Source: Macrobrachium rosenbergii (taxonomy: Eukaryota > Arthropoda > Malacostraca > Decapoda > Palaemonidae). Taken from it: a DNA stretch of 64,000 bases. The position numbers were made by a program, and so were the translations under genes. The notes under the pieces are model-generated. The model did no database searches. It was not told where the DNA came from and saw nothing but the letters and a program-made list of their open reading frames with translations. The stretch's first letter is position 1. Each line of letters begins with the position of its first letter. Below, one piece after another: positions 48,918 to 59,323 of the stretch. The DNA lies in the NCBI RefSeq assembly GCF_040412425.1, contig NC_089744.1, positions 26,330,001 to 26,394,000 on the forward strand, given 5' to 3'.

Positions 48918-49087
48918 AAAGTAAATAATAAAAATACAAAACCTAATGAATTTTAAAACAACTAAATTTAAAAATTTTACCTAATAATTTTACTTTATTT
49001 TGAATTTTAATATACCTTTCTAGTGAGTATATATGGAAATGAGTATAAATGGGCACCTAATTCTGGAAGGGAGCCCCTAATACGTTT

Positions 49088-49860
49088 ATGGTGACTCAGC
49101 TTGACCCAGACTGCGCTTCTGATCTGTTCAATGAGCAGCTCCCTAAGATCCCGGAGTCGCTCCTGAAAGCAGAGGCTGATACTAAGGATAGGCTCGCCAG
49201 GTCTTTGAACTCTTTGACTTTAGCAGAAGCAACTTCTTTGGTCTATAGGGAAGATTCTTTGTTCCCGGTCTTGACGAAATCTCTCTTGGCGAGTTTTCAA
49301 CAAGACCTGTTTGACTTTATGACTGCCTGACTGGCCTGCCGGAAGCATATCTTTTCAGCAGCCACAGTTCGGCATGAACCAAATAAGCTTCTGAAGAGTT
49401 CGATCTGGGGAGCTAATCTTTTCCTACAAGAAGAAGTTGACGCAGTCTTATCTGAGGCGGCTAGGGTCAATCAGAGTCTCCGTTCTCGTTGGGGTCTGCC
49501 CTATAAACGGAAGCAGTCTGATCTTGCCGGGCCTTCCCCAAAGCCCAGCAAGAAATTTAAACATTTCAAACGCCTCCCGGCTCAGTCCTTCGTCCAGGTT
49601 CCCTTACAAGATCAGCCTTCAACCTCTTCCTCCCAACCTCCGCCTCAGTATGTCCTGGTGAACCCGGCGCATCAGTCTCTGGCTGCCCCCTCCTATGTCT
49701 CCTCCCAGCTTTCAATCCTGCATATGAAAGTCAGGGAAATTTTGCTCTAGGCAGTCAACCAGAGGCAACAAGCCCCGTGGCTATGTTAGGGGAAGAGGAG
49801 CCCCCCGCTCCTCTCCCAGGAACAGAGTAGGTAGAGGCTCCAGAGGGGGGAAGCAGACAG
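49088..49860 (+). pseudogene. DIRS gag-like protein
   Basis: An open frame from 49088, a TGA at 49328-49330, and the same frame continues (LACRKHIFSAATVRHEPNKL ... RSRWGLPYKRK) to a TAG near 49749. The next frame has an Arg/Gly-rich stretch (RGYVRGRGAPRSSPRNRVGR) that looks like the original gag tail. There is no zinc knuckle. The SRWGLP-type motif before a Pro/Ser-rich region is common upstream of DIRS RT in my recollection. Confidence 0.65.
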
Positions 49861-49879
49861 GACCGATGACATACATCCT

Positions 49880-50587
49880 GTGGGCGGGAGGCTGTACCAT
49901 TTTCGGGCCCGGTGGAGCTTCTGTCCCTGGGCTCAGAGTATAGTTTCCAAGGGCCTAGGTTGGAGTTGGATCGACGGTCCCCCTCCACCAGTCAAGTTTT
50001 ATCAGGCTACGACCAAGGATCTCGAGGACTTTGTGGAAGATCTTCTACAGAAACAGGCTATAAGGAAAGTGAGGACTCTGAAGTTCCAAGGCAGGCTCTT
50101 CAGTGTTCCCAGGAAGGGTTCCGACAAGCGGAGAGTAATTCTGGACTTGTCCCGTCTGAATTCCTACATTCGTTGCGACAAGTTTCGGATGCTTACAGTC
50201 TCCCAAGTTTGGACCCTACTGCCCCGTGGAGCCGTAACCACCTCTCTAGATCTTTCCGACGCCTATTATCACGTCCCGGTTGCGAGAAGGTTCTCCCCCT
50301 TTCTGGGGTTCAGGCTCGGAAGGCAGGCATATTCCTTCAAGGTGATGCCTTTCGGCCTCAACATAGCCCCAAGGATTTTTACCAAGTTGACAGACACGGT
50401 CGCACAACAACTCCGGTCTCAAGGGATTACGCTGGCCGCGTATCTAGACGACTGGATCATCTGGGCATCCAGCGTCGAGGAATGCCGGAGGGTTACATCC
50501 GTGGTGGTCGACTTTCTAGAATCTTTGGGCTTTCGTGTAAACAGGAAGAAGTCCCGCCTGGTTCGAGCAGTTGTTTTCAATGGCTAG
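49880..50587 (+). CDS. DIRS reverse transcriptase domain, open frame
   Basis: The 235-codon frame covers the RT core: FSVPRKGSDKRRVILDLSRL (residues about 74-93), TSLDLSDAYYHVPVARRF (motif A, 121-138), MPFGLNIAPRIFTKL (156-170), YLDDW with the catalytic Asp pair (188-192) and a LGFRVNRKKSRL thumb start. The YLDD box and the LxNxY/DAYYHVPV spacing are those of DIRS/Ngaro-type RTs. The frame ends by frameshift, and the next register continues WLGIQWDLNSHKLSLPPPKR. The Met at 49880 is probably not the native start, because the frame is open upstream. Not functional alone as it stands. Confidence 0.85.
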   Translation: MGGRLYHFRARWSFCPWAQSIVSKGLGWSWIDGPPPPVKFYQATTKDLEDFVEDLLQKQAIRKVRTLKFQGRLFSVPRKGSDKRRVILDLSRLNSYIRCDKFRMLTVSQVWTLLPRGAVTTSLDLSDAYYHVPVARRFSPFLGFRLGRQAYSFKVMPFGLNIAPRIFTKLTDTVAQQLRSQGITLAAYLDDWIIWASSVEECRRVTSVVVDFLESLGFRVNRKKSRLVRAVVFNG

Positions 50588-51675
50588 GAATCCAGTGGGA
50601 TCTGAATTCTCACAAGCTCTCTCTTCCTCCTCCCAAGAGGAAAGAGATAGCCAGAGCAACCAGACAGTTTCTCAAGTCCAAACGAGCCTCTCGACGGGCC
50701 CAAGAAAGTGTTTTGGGCTCCCTTCAGTTCGCTTCAGTGACAGATCTGTTGCTGAAGGTAAAACTGAAAGATCAACAGAGTGTGGCGGAGTCGAGCAAAT
50801 ATCAGCCTCAGAGACAAGGTGTCTCTGATTCCTCCCATCTTGAAAAAGAGACTCCGGCCTTGGTCGACTGTCAAGAGCCTGTCCAAGTCAGTCCCCCTGC
50901 AATTTCCTCCTCCGGCGTTGGTTATCCACACAGACGCCTCCCTAAGTGGGTGGGGAGGATATTCTCAACACCAAGAAGTGCAGGGGACTTGGTCCCCATG
51001 TTCCGCCAGTTCCATATAAACGGTCTGGAGGCCATGGCGGTCTTCCTTGCTTTGAAGAAGCTTCTTCCCCCCAAGAAGATTCATATAAGGCTGGTTCTGG
51101 ACAGCGCCACGATAGTCCACTGCATAAACAGGGGAGGTTCAAAATCGAGCCGGATCAACCAGGTAATGATTGCACTTTTCTCCTTGGCGTGCAAGAACAA
51201 GTGGCACCTGTCTGCCACTCATCTTGCAGGGGTCCGGAACGTCGTAGCGGATTCTCTATCAAGGACAACTCCCCTCGAGTCTGAGTGGTCCCTAGACAGG
51301 GCCTCGTTCAATTGGATCTGCAACCAAGTTCCGGGCCTGTAGGTAGATTTGTTCGCAACCAAGCTCAACAACAAGCTTCCTCATTACGTAGCTCCCAACC
51401 TGGACCCTCAAGCTCTTTTCACGGACGCAATGTCATTGGATTGGAACAGGTGGAAGAAGATTTATCTGTTCCCTCCAGTAAACTTGTTGTTAAAGGTCCT
51501 TCACAAACTCAGGACATTCAAGGGTCAAGTAGCTCTAGTGGCTCCCTACTGGCCAAAGAGCAGCTGGTTTCCACTTTTGCTGGAACTGAAACCGCCACAT
51601 CCAAATCCCCAGTCCGAAACTAACACAAGTAGTACAAACTCAGACTGTGTCAGCTTCCTCAAAAATTCAAAATGA
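50580..51675 (+). pseudogene. DIRS RT thumb, RNase H and following domain
   Basis: The thumb/connection lies in the frame ending at 51342 (KEIARATRQFLKSKRASRRA). RNase H starts in another frame (ALVIHTDASLSGWGG, 50910-50955) and returns to the first (INGLEAMAVFLALKKLLPPK, RLVLDSATIVHCINRGG, WHLSATHLAGVRNVVADSLS). A TAG at 51340-51342 then precedes VDLFATKLNNKLPHYV and LVAPYWPKSSWFPLLLEL (to 51675). Two compensating frameshifts and one stop are the only lesions seen. The 476-codon frame from 49912 is mostly a shadow in its first 220 codons. Confidence 0.8.
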
Positions 51676-51684
51676 CCTGGCTTT

Positions 51685-52750
51685 GTGGACTTTATGAAAT
51701 TTGCGGCTCAAAGGGATGCTAACGTTGATCCTGTCAATACCATGTTCTTGGAATCAGATAAGCGGGTCTCCACTCTTCGGCAGTACGACTCAGCAATTAA
51801 GAAGCTAGCACTCTTTTTGAAAGAATCTGAGGCTACAGTAATGACCATAAATTTGGCAATCTCCTTTTTTAGATCACTATTTGAGAAGGGTTTAGCCTCT
51901 AGTACTGTTACTACAGTCAAGTCGGCTTTATTTTAAAAGTATTTTTGCATGGTTTCAAAATTGACCTCACAGATCCTTACTTTTCTTCCATCCCTAAGGC
52001 CTGTGCACGACTGAGACCAGTAATCCGTCCACATACGGTTTCCTGGTTTTTGAATGACGATGTTGAAGTTAGCCTCAGATATCGATAATCAGTCTTGTCC
52101 CTACCTTTCCTTATTGAGGAAAACGTTGTTCTTAGTTAGCCTAGCTTCGGGTGCTAGAATTTCAGAGCTGTCTGCACCCTCTAGGGAGCCCAACCATGTC
52201 GACTTCCTTCCATCAGGGGAGGTTTTGCTGATTCCTCACCCTAAATTCCTGGCCAAAAATGAAGATCCGCAGAATAGGTGGTCGCCTTGGAAAATTCTCC
52301 CCCTTCCTCAAGACCTGTCCCTGTGTCCAGATCATACATTGAGGGCTTATTTAGACAGGTCCTCTCACATCTCATCTGGGCCTCTCTTTATCAGGGGAAG
52401 GGGGTAATATCTCTATGTCTGCTATTAGACAACAAATCCTTTACTTTATCAAGCAGGCTAATCCTGACTCAGTCCCAAGAGTTCATGATATTAGAGCTGT
52501 GGCCACCTCCATTAACTACTTCCATTACATGAATTTCACGGATCTTACCAAATACACTGGTTGAAGTCACCCTTGGTTTTCAAACGTCACTATTTGAAAT
52601 CCTTAGAAGCTCTTAAATTCTCAGCAGTCGCGGCAGGAACGTTGTCCCTCCCTCTGGTACCCTTTCTGATTCCTAGTCAATTCTTCCTCCACTGCCTCAG
52701 TTATCCCCCTTACAGTCATTTCAGTCAGGCGTGCCTTGACTTTCTCACCT
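51685..52750 (+). pseudogene. DIRS tyrosine recombinase, catalytic residues retained
   Basis: N-terminal domain in 51685-51936 (STLRQYDSAIKKLALFLKES ... SSTVTTVKSALF). The catalytic part in 52054-52407 has SLASGARISELSAP (Arg codon 52156-52158). A shifted frame gives VPRVHDIRAVATSINYF (His 52485-52487, Arg 52494-52496), and a further shift gives FKRHYLKSLEAL with the Tyr at 52591-52593. All canonical R, H-x-x-R and Y positions are present, unlike in the family A copies, although three frames are needed. It would join the circular DNA form to the genome. Confidence 0.8.
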
Positions 52751-52996
52751 GACTGTGTTATCTGTATATTTGTCTAATTGACACATTTATGTTATAATGT
52801 TTTCAATTTTGTATAGTTATTTTGTTTAAGTATATTTTTTATATTGTCATGTTAATTTTAAGCTCCCATCAGTTTCATTTGTACATTATTGTTTTTATTG
52901 CTAGCAATTAAAATTTTTGGTGGACCTTTGGTCTTCTGTTCCCTTACATTTTGTTATCTCTTGCAGTTTAAGAATGATATTTATTTCTCTGTTAAT

Positions 52997-53089
52997 TTTT
53001 TCACTGGCTGACACGGGACCCGATCCAGAAAAGGGATTTTGACAAAGGAAAAATCTATTTCTGGAGAGGGGACCGTGTCACCCGGTGAC
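52997..53089. repeat. Internal complementary region of DIRS C
   Basis: 53030-53089 (AAAAGGGATTTTGACAAAGG ... ACCGTGTCACCCGGTGA) is the reverse complement of 53405-53462 with essentially no mismatch. 52997-53030 (TTTTTCACTGGCTGACACGG...) should complement the missing left end. Confidence 0.85.
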
Positions 53090-53400
53090 CCACCTCTGTC
53101 ATGTGTCGTGTCCCCCCCATAGTAAACATCATTCTGGTGGGGTGATGCTTTCATGGAATGCGGCTAGCGGTGATTTGTGTACTGTCCATGAGTGGTGCAT
53201 GGGTTTGTAACGGCACCTCTCTGTGGGACTTTTGACTTTGGGATCTCTATAGGATAAGGTTCCGTGTTTTTATAGTTCACCCTTTTCCATACACGACTCC
53301 ATCTAATGGAGCTCGCTCTGGGGGTAGTAACTCCAGCATTTCATTTAGCTTTCTCTGGTATCTAGCAACGGAATTACCTAGAAATAAATGCTGAATGGAC

Positions 53401-53465
53401 TTTTTCACCGGGTGACACGGTCCCCTCTCCAGAAATAGATTTTTCCTTTGTCAAAATCCCTTTAT
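53401..53465. repeat. Right terminal repeat of DIRS C
   Basis: TTTTTCACCGGGTGACACGG ... TTGTCAAAATCCCTTTA, inverted partner of the internal complementary region 310 bp upstream. Confidence 0.85.
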
Positions 53466-53649
53466 TGTGTGAGTGTGTACCAGTATGAGAGCTTATGCCT
53501 TTGTGCAACTTTTAATTTCATTTTCATTCATTCATCACCATATCGAGTGACCTATTCGGTCCCAGTGCTAGGCTTCTAGCCTAGATCTGTCATTTCATCC
53601 AAAACCTTCGGGCCTGCCCTATGAGAGCTGATAGTCAGCTCAGTGGTCT

Positions 53650-54060
53650 GGTTAAACTTTTTTAATAATAATAATAATAACATTCAGAACATGAAGCCTA
53701 TGCATATGGAACAAGCCCACAGGGGCCATTAACTTGAAATTCAAGCTTCCAACGATTATGGTTTTCATTCGAAAGGAGTAACAGAAGGTAATAGGAAATA
53801 CATGAAGAAATAAGTTATTAAAAAAAATAAACAAACAAATTAATAACTAAATGGATAAAAATCTGAGTAAATTATTAAAATAAGGATTTCCCTGTTGTCA
53901 TTTACAGCCCATTCAAGTGATTTGAATGTTTTCCCATAAAGTTTGTTCAAATATCATGCTGCAAAATAAGTACTAATATCATATGATGTGCACTGATAGT
54001 CCTCTTATGCCATTATTGCACATCAAATGATGCATGCCACTCTGAAAGGGTTAATGAGTG
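53650..54060 (-). repeat. LINE 3' UTR fragment with (TAA)n tail
   Basis: On the minus strand it ends GGCCCCTGTGGGCTTGTTCC, then TTCATGTTCTGAATGTTATTATTATT. About 200 bp match the LINE 3' end at 4.07-4.27 kb. No coding part is retained. Confidence 0.75.
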
Positions 54061-54490
54061 CAAATGTTAAAATGGATGCTGATTAAAGGCCAAGGTCTTT
54101 ACCTTCTCTTTTCCAAGTGCAGAACAGTATGCGCTAGCAGTGAGCGAAATCAAAATATACATCCCATTGTAGGATGAAGTACCTGTACACAGTTTAAAGC
54201 AAAGCACTTGTACGTTTCGTTGAGCCTTATAAAACAGAACACTACATGAATAAAAAAATTTGTTAAAAGTGCCAGTTTGATACTCATAGAGCATTTAACT
54301 TCAATGTATTAGAATGCTTGCTTGTATTGAAAAGTTGGTGAACATATTTAAAATATCCCACCACTGCTGAAAATGGGATATATTTATTATATTAACTTTT
54401 GTTATATTCAGTAAGGGATTGTAACTTTGATTTATGGATTTAATAAAATGAACTTTAATTTTGAAATTCTGATTTTAGTAGGGTAGTGTT
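54061..54490. other. AT-rich spacer before DIRS A
   Basis: No gene or repeat recognised. It is probably intronic if the downstream exon belongs to a gene spanning this region. Confidence 0.35.
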
Positions 54491-54510
54491 CAGTGTTTTT
54501 ATATCAGCAA

Positions 54511-54668
54511 CTTACCAAGTAATTACGTAGCTATAAGTTTCAACTCATCGGCAGCTAGACTTTCGAAATTAGTGGTAGCGCTACTATTGTTTTGGCTAGG
54601 CGGTTAACCCCGCCCACTGTCAGGGTAAGAGAGGAACCAGCTCAGCAAAGAGCTCAATATGTTTCTGC
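54511..54668 (+). repeat. Left inverted terminal repeat, DIRS A
   Basis: CTTACCAAGTAATTACGTAG, GTAGCGCTACT, GGCTAGGCGG and GAGGAACCAGCTCAGCAAAG line up with the inverse of 60881-61027 at roughly 80-85% by eye. The extremity extends left to about 54491 as judged from the internal complementary region. Confidence 0.9.
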
Positions 54669-54894
54669 TGGCTGATGGCTGTACAACAGTGGTTAGCAAT
54701 AGCGATTTTTAAAAATTCTTTTGCTTCTCAGTTGATCGTATATTGCAACAGCTGGTGAAGTATTCTCATTTATGGTAGCCTTTTCGGCATAATTAGACAG
54801 CGTCAGGTTCTTTAGAGACCGAATTTACTGATTTTTGACTGTTTATTACTGATATTAGACAATTTAGGCTTTGTTAACACTTTGACTTTTCAGT

Positions 54895-57430
54895 GATGTC
54901 CAATTCTAGTTCTCAGAGTTATAGGTATTGCAGCAAAGGCTGCAATACTAGATTAATTAAAGCCTGTTATAACCTGCACACACCTTGCACAACTTGTAGG
55001 GTCAAATTTGTTCTCCAGACTTGACTTGTAATGGATGTGAACATTGGGATGTTAAAATGTGGAAGACTTCGAATAGTCATTTGTCAAAGTTAGATGGAGA
55101 CAAAAAGAGGAAAGCAGCTTCTAGAGCCAGTAGTAAAAAGACATTAGCTAGTCAGGTTTCTGCTAAGTCTGTTGTTGATAATGTTTCTGAATCTGTATCT
55201 TTTATTCCACCTAATCCCAGTTCTCAGTCTGTTCCACCCTCTCCTCCCTGGCTCCCTTACTCCCAATCCCGACCCCATTGCCAGTCTTGAGTCGAGAGTT
55301 AACCAAAAATTTTGGTTACTAGTGAATACTATGGAACAGTTAGGCACTTCAGTGAGTTTCCTTATAGACAAGTTCAGTGTTAAAAGTTGGTGAAGTGTTA
55401 GTGGAGGAGGTGGCTGTCTGTCCCACCAATTCTCCCAGGCAAAGGTCCCTGGCAAACTTCCCTAAACCTGGGAGGTGTCAAACTGGTAGCCCAAAGGAGG
55501 TCGGTGGGGTCTGCCCACAGGCAGTTGCCCCCTCAGTCGAACCTGTTGCTGCTTCCCAGGTTACAACAGAGCACTACTGGAGAGGTGTCTCGATGGAAGT
55601 GAGTCTTCTTTCGTCTAGTCTCTCTAGTTCTGGTGAATTCAGTCCCAGACGCCAGTGGCGCTTCAAAGACGAATCTCTTCCTTTAAAAAAACGTGTAAAG
55701 GAAGTGCCTCATTCCCCTTCAGTGCCTGCCAAAAGGTTCAGAGAACCTTCTCAGATCAACTACTGTCCTGCAGTTTTTGGGACAGTCCTGAATGCTTCTC
55801 CCAGGATCACCTGGAGTTGGAGGGACAGTATTCGACGGTTAAGCTCCTCGCCCCCTCTTGTAAGCGCTCTTCTTCGTCTAGGAACTTGTCGACTGAGCGC
55901 CCATCCGTCACTCTGGAGCATTCTTCTATGCTTAAGAAAGTATCTGAGGGCCCATTAGTGCGTAGCTCCTGAATCCCTAGTTGCTGCTGAGCTCCCTCAG
56001 GCTCCTGAGCACCCATTAGCGCCAGAACACTCAGCAATTCCTGAATCTTTAGCAACTTCCGGGAAGTGGCCTTTGGTGCCAGAGCACCCAGTGGCGCCAG
56101 AATGTTTTATAGCAGAATGTTTGGTCCTTCCCGAGCACCCTTTGGCACCTGAGCGCCCTTTACTGCATGAGAGCCAGTTAGCTCATTAGCTCATTTTGAC
56201 TCCCGAGTTCCCACTGAGTGCTAAGCTTCCTGGGGCACCAGTGCTCCTTGTCTCCACTTCGAAGCTACCGGCGCCTACTCCTGTCATTGGGGTACTGAAT
56301 CCAGCCAATGCTCAGCTTCCCCCTCATCTTTAGTCTCTGGCCTCAGCACAGCAGGCTCCCACAGTAGTGGACCCTTCTTTTCGGTCTATTCAATGCCAAT
56401 TGGACAACATCTTGGGTTTAATCAAGAAAACCCCTTCGACACCTCAACCTCTTGCGGAATTGTCTCCCATTTCTTCAGATGAGGAAGAGGAAGTAGACCC
56501 AGTCACCCCTCCTACAGCATATGCCTCGTTGCTAAGGTTTTTGTTGGCAACGTTTCCAAATTTTTTCTCACCTGCAGCTCCTGCTTCCCTGGCTTCGACA
56601 TATCTAATGGACAATCAGACAGTAAACTGTATGAGACTCCCTAAGATGGTGCTGTCCTCCTCAGCTAAGAAAGCATTACATGAAGTGGAAAATTGGCTTG
56701 CAGGGAAGAGCCTCCTTTAGTTACCCTCCATCTAGGCTCTTGCAGAGGAGATACTTGTCTTACGCAACTGGAGAGGCCCCATCCTTGGGAGCTTCTGCCT
56801 CCTCCCAGGGGAACTGTTCCGGTTTGATAGACTCTTCCCTTGAGGTCTGCTTTCAGTTCAGCTAAGATCTTTTTCTCGACATCAGAGCTGGACCACTTGA
56901 TCAAACATGTCTTTAAGGTCTTCAAAGTGCTTAGCTTCTTAGACTGGGCAGTTGGAGCCCTTGCTCGTAAGGTTAATGATTGTCCTCACGTACTGGAGGA
57001 CTACACCTCGGACTTTCTGGGAGTTATCTCCTGTCTCGACAAGGAGTTGCCTTCCCTTTTTGCAATGGGAATTTTAAAGAAAAGGGAGCTTTGGTGTTCC
57101 TACACCACAAAAGGAGTGACCCTTTCGCAAAAATCCACTCTCCTCCAATTGATTGGCAACACCCGTTCCCACAGGCAACAGTTCTACGGATTGCATCTGA
57201 TCTTCAGAAAAGATCTACTCAGGACCTCCTCGCTCAGTCTGCAAGATGCCCTAGAGAGACTCCTTCTTCCAGTTCAAGGACAGTTTCCCCTGTTCAACCT
57301 CAACCCTTTCATGGTAGAGGCAGACAAAGAGGCTTTACCAGACCTTGCGCAAACTCCCGATTCGCCTCTTTGGCAATCAAGAAGTCCTCCACAAAACCCC
57401 CCCTTGCGTAAATGAGAACTTCGTCTTCCG
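54895..57430 (+). pseudogene. DIRS A gag-like ORF1 with Cys/His motif
   Basis: Starts MSNSSSQSYRYCSKGCNTRL. After a frameshift near 54999 the motif H-x2-C-x2-C-x4-C-x5-C-x2-C-x2-W is complete (HTPCTTCRGQ..., ending CNGCEHW), and family B has the same motif at 62.36 kb. A Ser/Pro-rich region follows, then at about 56000-56170 a degenerate minisatellite encoding PEHPLAPE-like units, and an acidic patch SSDEEEEVDP (about 56475). A conserved C-terminal region is spread over 56367-56720 and 56840-57415 (DCPHVLEDYTSDFLGVI). At least five frame changes. It likely coats the element RNA. Confidence 0.65.
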
Positions 57431-58460
57431 TACTCCGGTAGGAGCAAGGCTCCTCCACTTTTGGGAATGTTGGGAAGCGAAAGGAGCAGAAACCTGGATT
57501 GTGGAAGTCTTGAGGGAGGGATACTCCATCTCTTTCATATGGAAGCCTCCGTTTAACAGCACACCTGTCATATTGATGGCCTACTTCGTAGGCTCCGAGA
57601 GGTTTTCTGCCCTCTCCCAAGAAGTATCATCCCTCCTCGAGAAAGAAGCCATTGAAATGGTCAAGGACACTTACTCTCCGGAGTTCTACAATCGGCTATT
57701 TGTAGTCCCCAAGGCTGGAGGCCAGTTCTGGACGTAAGTGCCCTGAATTTGTATGTCCAGAACACCAGGTTCAAAATAGGGATTGGATGATTTCAGTAGA
57801 CATGAAGGATGCATACTTCCATGTCCCAGTTCATCAGGACTTGTGGAAGTTCTTAAGGTTCATTTTCCAGAACAGGGTATATCAGTTTAGAGCCCCTTGC
57901 TTTGGCCTGTCCACGGTTCCCCAGGTATTCACGCGAGTCTTAGCTTCCATAGCAAAATGGTTACATCTGATGGGGGTCAACATTTCGCTCTACCTAGACG
58001 ATTGGCTCCTTCGTTCTCAGTCGGAGGACCTTCAAAAGATCCTTCTTCTAACCCAGGAATTGGGCCTTTTAATAAACTTTCAGCAGTCCCAACTGACTCA
58101 TTCTCAGGAGATAGTATATTTCGGGATGAGGACAAACTCTGACTTTTTGGGTTTTTCCCTCCCCCCAAAAGATAGAACCTTGCCTTCAGAAGGTGGACAA
58201 ATTCCTCTCCCTTCAGTCCTGCTCTGCGAACAGTTGGATGAGCTTACTAGGGACACTCTCGTTCATGGAGCAATTCGTAACTCTGGGACGATTTCACATG
58301 AGCAACTTACAATTTTATCTAAGAGTCATTTGAGACAGAGAGAAGTATCCAGACACTTTCGTTTTCCCAATAACTTGGGAAATCAAAGAGGACCTGCTTT
58401 GTTGGAAATCAAGAGACAAACTCTCTCAAAGGAAGTCGCTCCTTCCTCTGAGCCCCGACC
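57345..58460 (+). pseudogene. DIRS A reverse transcriptase, one main frameshift
   Basis: 57345-57737 carries the N-terminal part (EFYNRLFVVPKAGG), where the frame breaks. The next register reads RPVLDVSALNLYVQNTRFKI. From 57787 the core is open: ISVDMKDAYFHVPVHQDLWK (residues 2-21), APCFGLSTVPQVFTRVL (36-52) and YLDDWLL with the catalytic Asp pair (69-75), then ELGLLINFQQSQL. An in-frame stop near the RNase H start marks the next change. Confidence 0.85.
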
Positions 58461-59275
58461 TAGTGTTTTATTCAGACACTACAGACCTAGGATGGGGAGC
58501 TCTCCAGGTGGACAGGGAGGTCTCCAGGATTTGGACTCCAGAACAGAAGAAATGGCATATAAACATAAAGGAGTTGAAAACAATTCACAGAGGATTGCAA
58601 GCATTTGCAGTAGAAGTGTTCAGAAAGACAGTGACGGTCCATTCAGACAATACCACGGCACTGTCTTATGTCCAGAAGCCGGGGGGCTACATTCATTTAC
58701 CCATGGCGAAGCAGCAAGAGCCCTTCTCATAGGGGTGGATCAAAACCAGACAAAGATCCTAACCAGATTTATTCAGGGAAGGTTAAATTTATTAGTGAAC
58801 GAACTGAGCCACCAAAAGCAAGTTCTCCCCACAGAGTGGACTCTGGACCCCCTAGTGTGTCTAGAACTTTCGAAACTGTGGGGAAAGCTAGTTCTGGATC
58901 TGTTTGCGACCACCAAGAACCATCGTCTTCCCCTGTATTGCTTGACAGCCCCGGATCCACAGGCATGGGCGATGGATGTAATGCTCATAGGCTGGTCAGA
59001 CAGAGACCTTTATGCCTTTCCTCCATTCAAGATGGTGAGGGAAGTCATCAGCAAGTTCCGGAATCACCAAAATGTGACTGTGACTCTAGTAGTGCCATGT
59101 TGGCCATCCCAGGAGTGGTTCCCAGACTTGCTAGAGCTTCTGATGGACTTCCCAAGGCTGTTGCCTCAAAAACCCAATTTACTCAAACAGCCGCATTTCA
59201 GAGGGTTCCACCAAAGACTGTCCACTCTGGCCCTGACTGCATTCAGACTGTCAGGATGTTGGTGCGAGTGAAAGG
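58455..59275 (+). pseudogene. DIRS A RNase H and post-RNase H domain
   Basis: 58463-58732 has VFYSDTTDLGWGALQVDRE, EQKKWHINIKELKTI and VTVHSDNTTALSYVQKPGG (RNase H Asp, Glu, Asp positions). The frame then returns to that of RT, with LPTEWTLDPLVCLELSKLWG, LDLFATTKNHRLPLY, WSDRDLYAFPPFKMVREV and LVVPCWPSQEWFPDLLEL. Confidence 0.8.
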
Positions 59276-59323
59276 ATTTTCAAGTAAGTTGCAGACACTA
59301 TTGCTCGATGCAGATGCCAATCC

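Larger units (their letters stand above)
42620..49020 (+). mobile_element. I-clade-like LINE with RNase H, near full length
   Basis: A 5' UTR with a hairpin (CCCCCTC 42666-42672 with GAGGGGG 42697-42703), ORF1 with zinc knuckles, ORF2 with endonuclease, RT and RNase H, a C-terminal Cys/His motif and an AT-rich 3' end at about 49020. RNase H downstream of RT plus a zinc-knuckle ORF1 is typical of the I group (I, Nimb, Ingi and similar). Both ORFs carry many frameshifts and stops, so it is inactive. It lies between the right end of one DIRS copy and the truncated left side of another. Exact ends are not fixed. Confidence 0.8.
49021..53465 (+). mobile_element. DIRS-like element family C, 5'-truncated
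   Basis: Contains gag, RT, RNase H, tyrosine recombinase, an internal complementary region and a right end. Only the left terminus and 5' gag are missing, where the LINE abuts. Coding damage is light compared with its neighbours: gag has one stop, RT is open for 235 codons, and few frame changes follow. The right end (53401-53465) is the inverse of 53030-53089. Confidence 0.85.

Noticed and set aside
49912..50580. First half of the 476-codon frame in DIRS C
   Set aside because: It is the shadow of the RT frame 49880-50587. Only the part after about 50580 carries RT/RNase H motifs.
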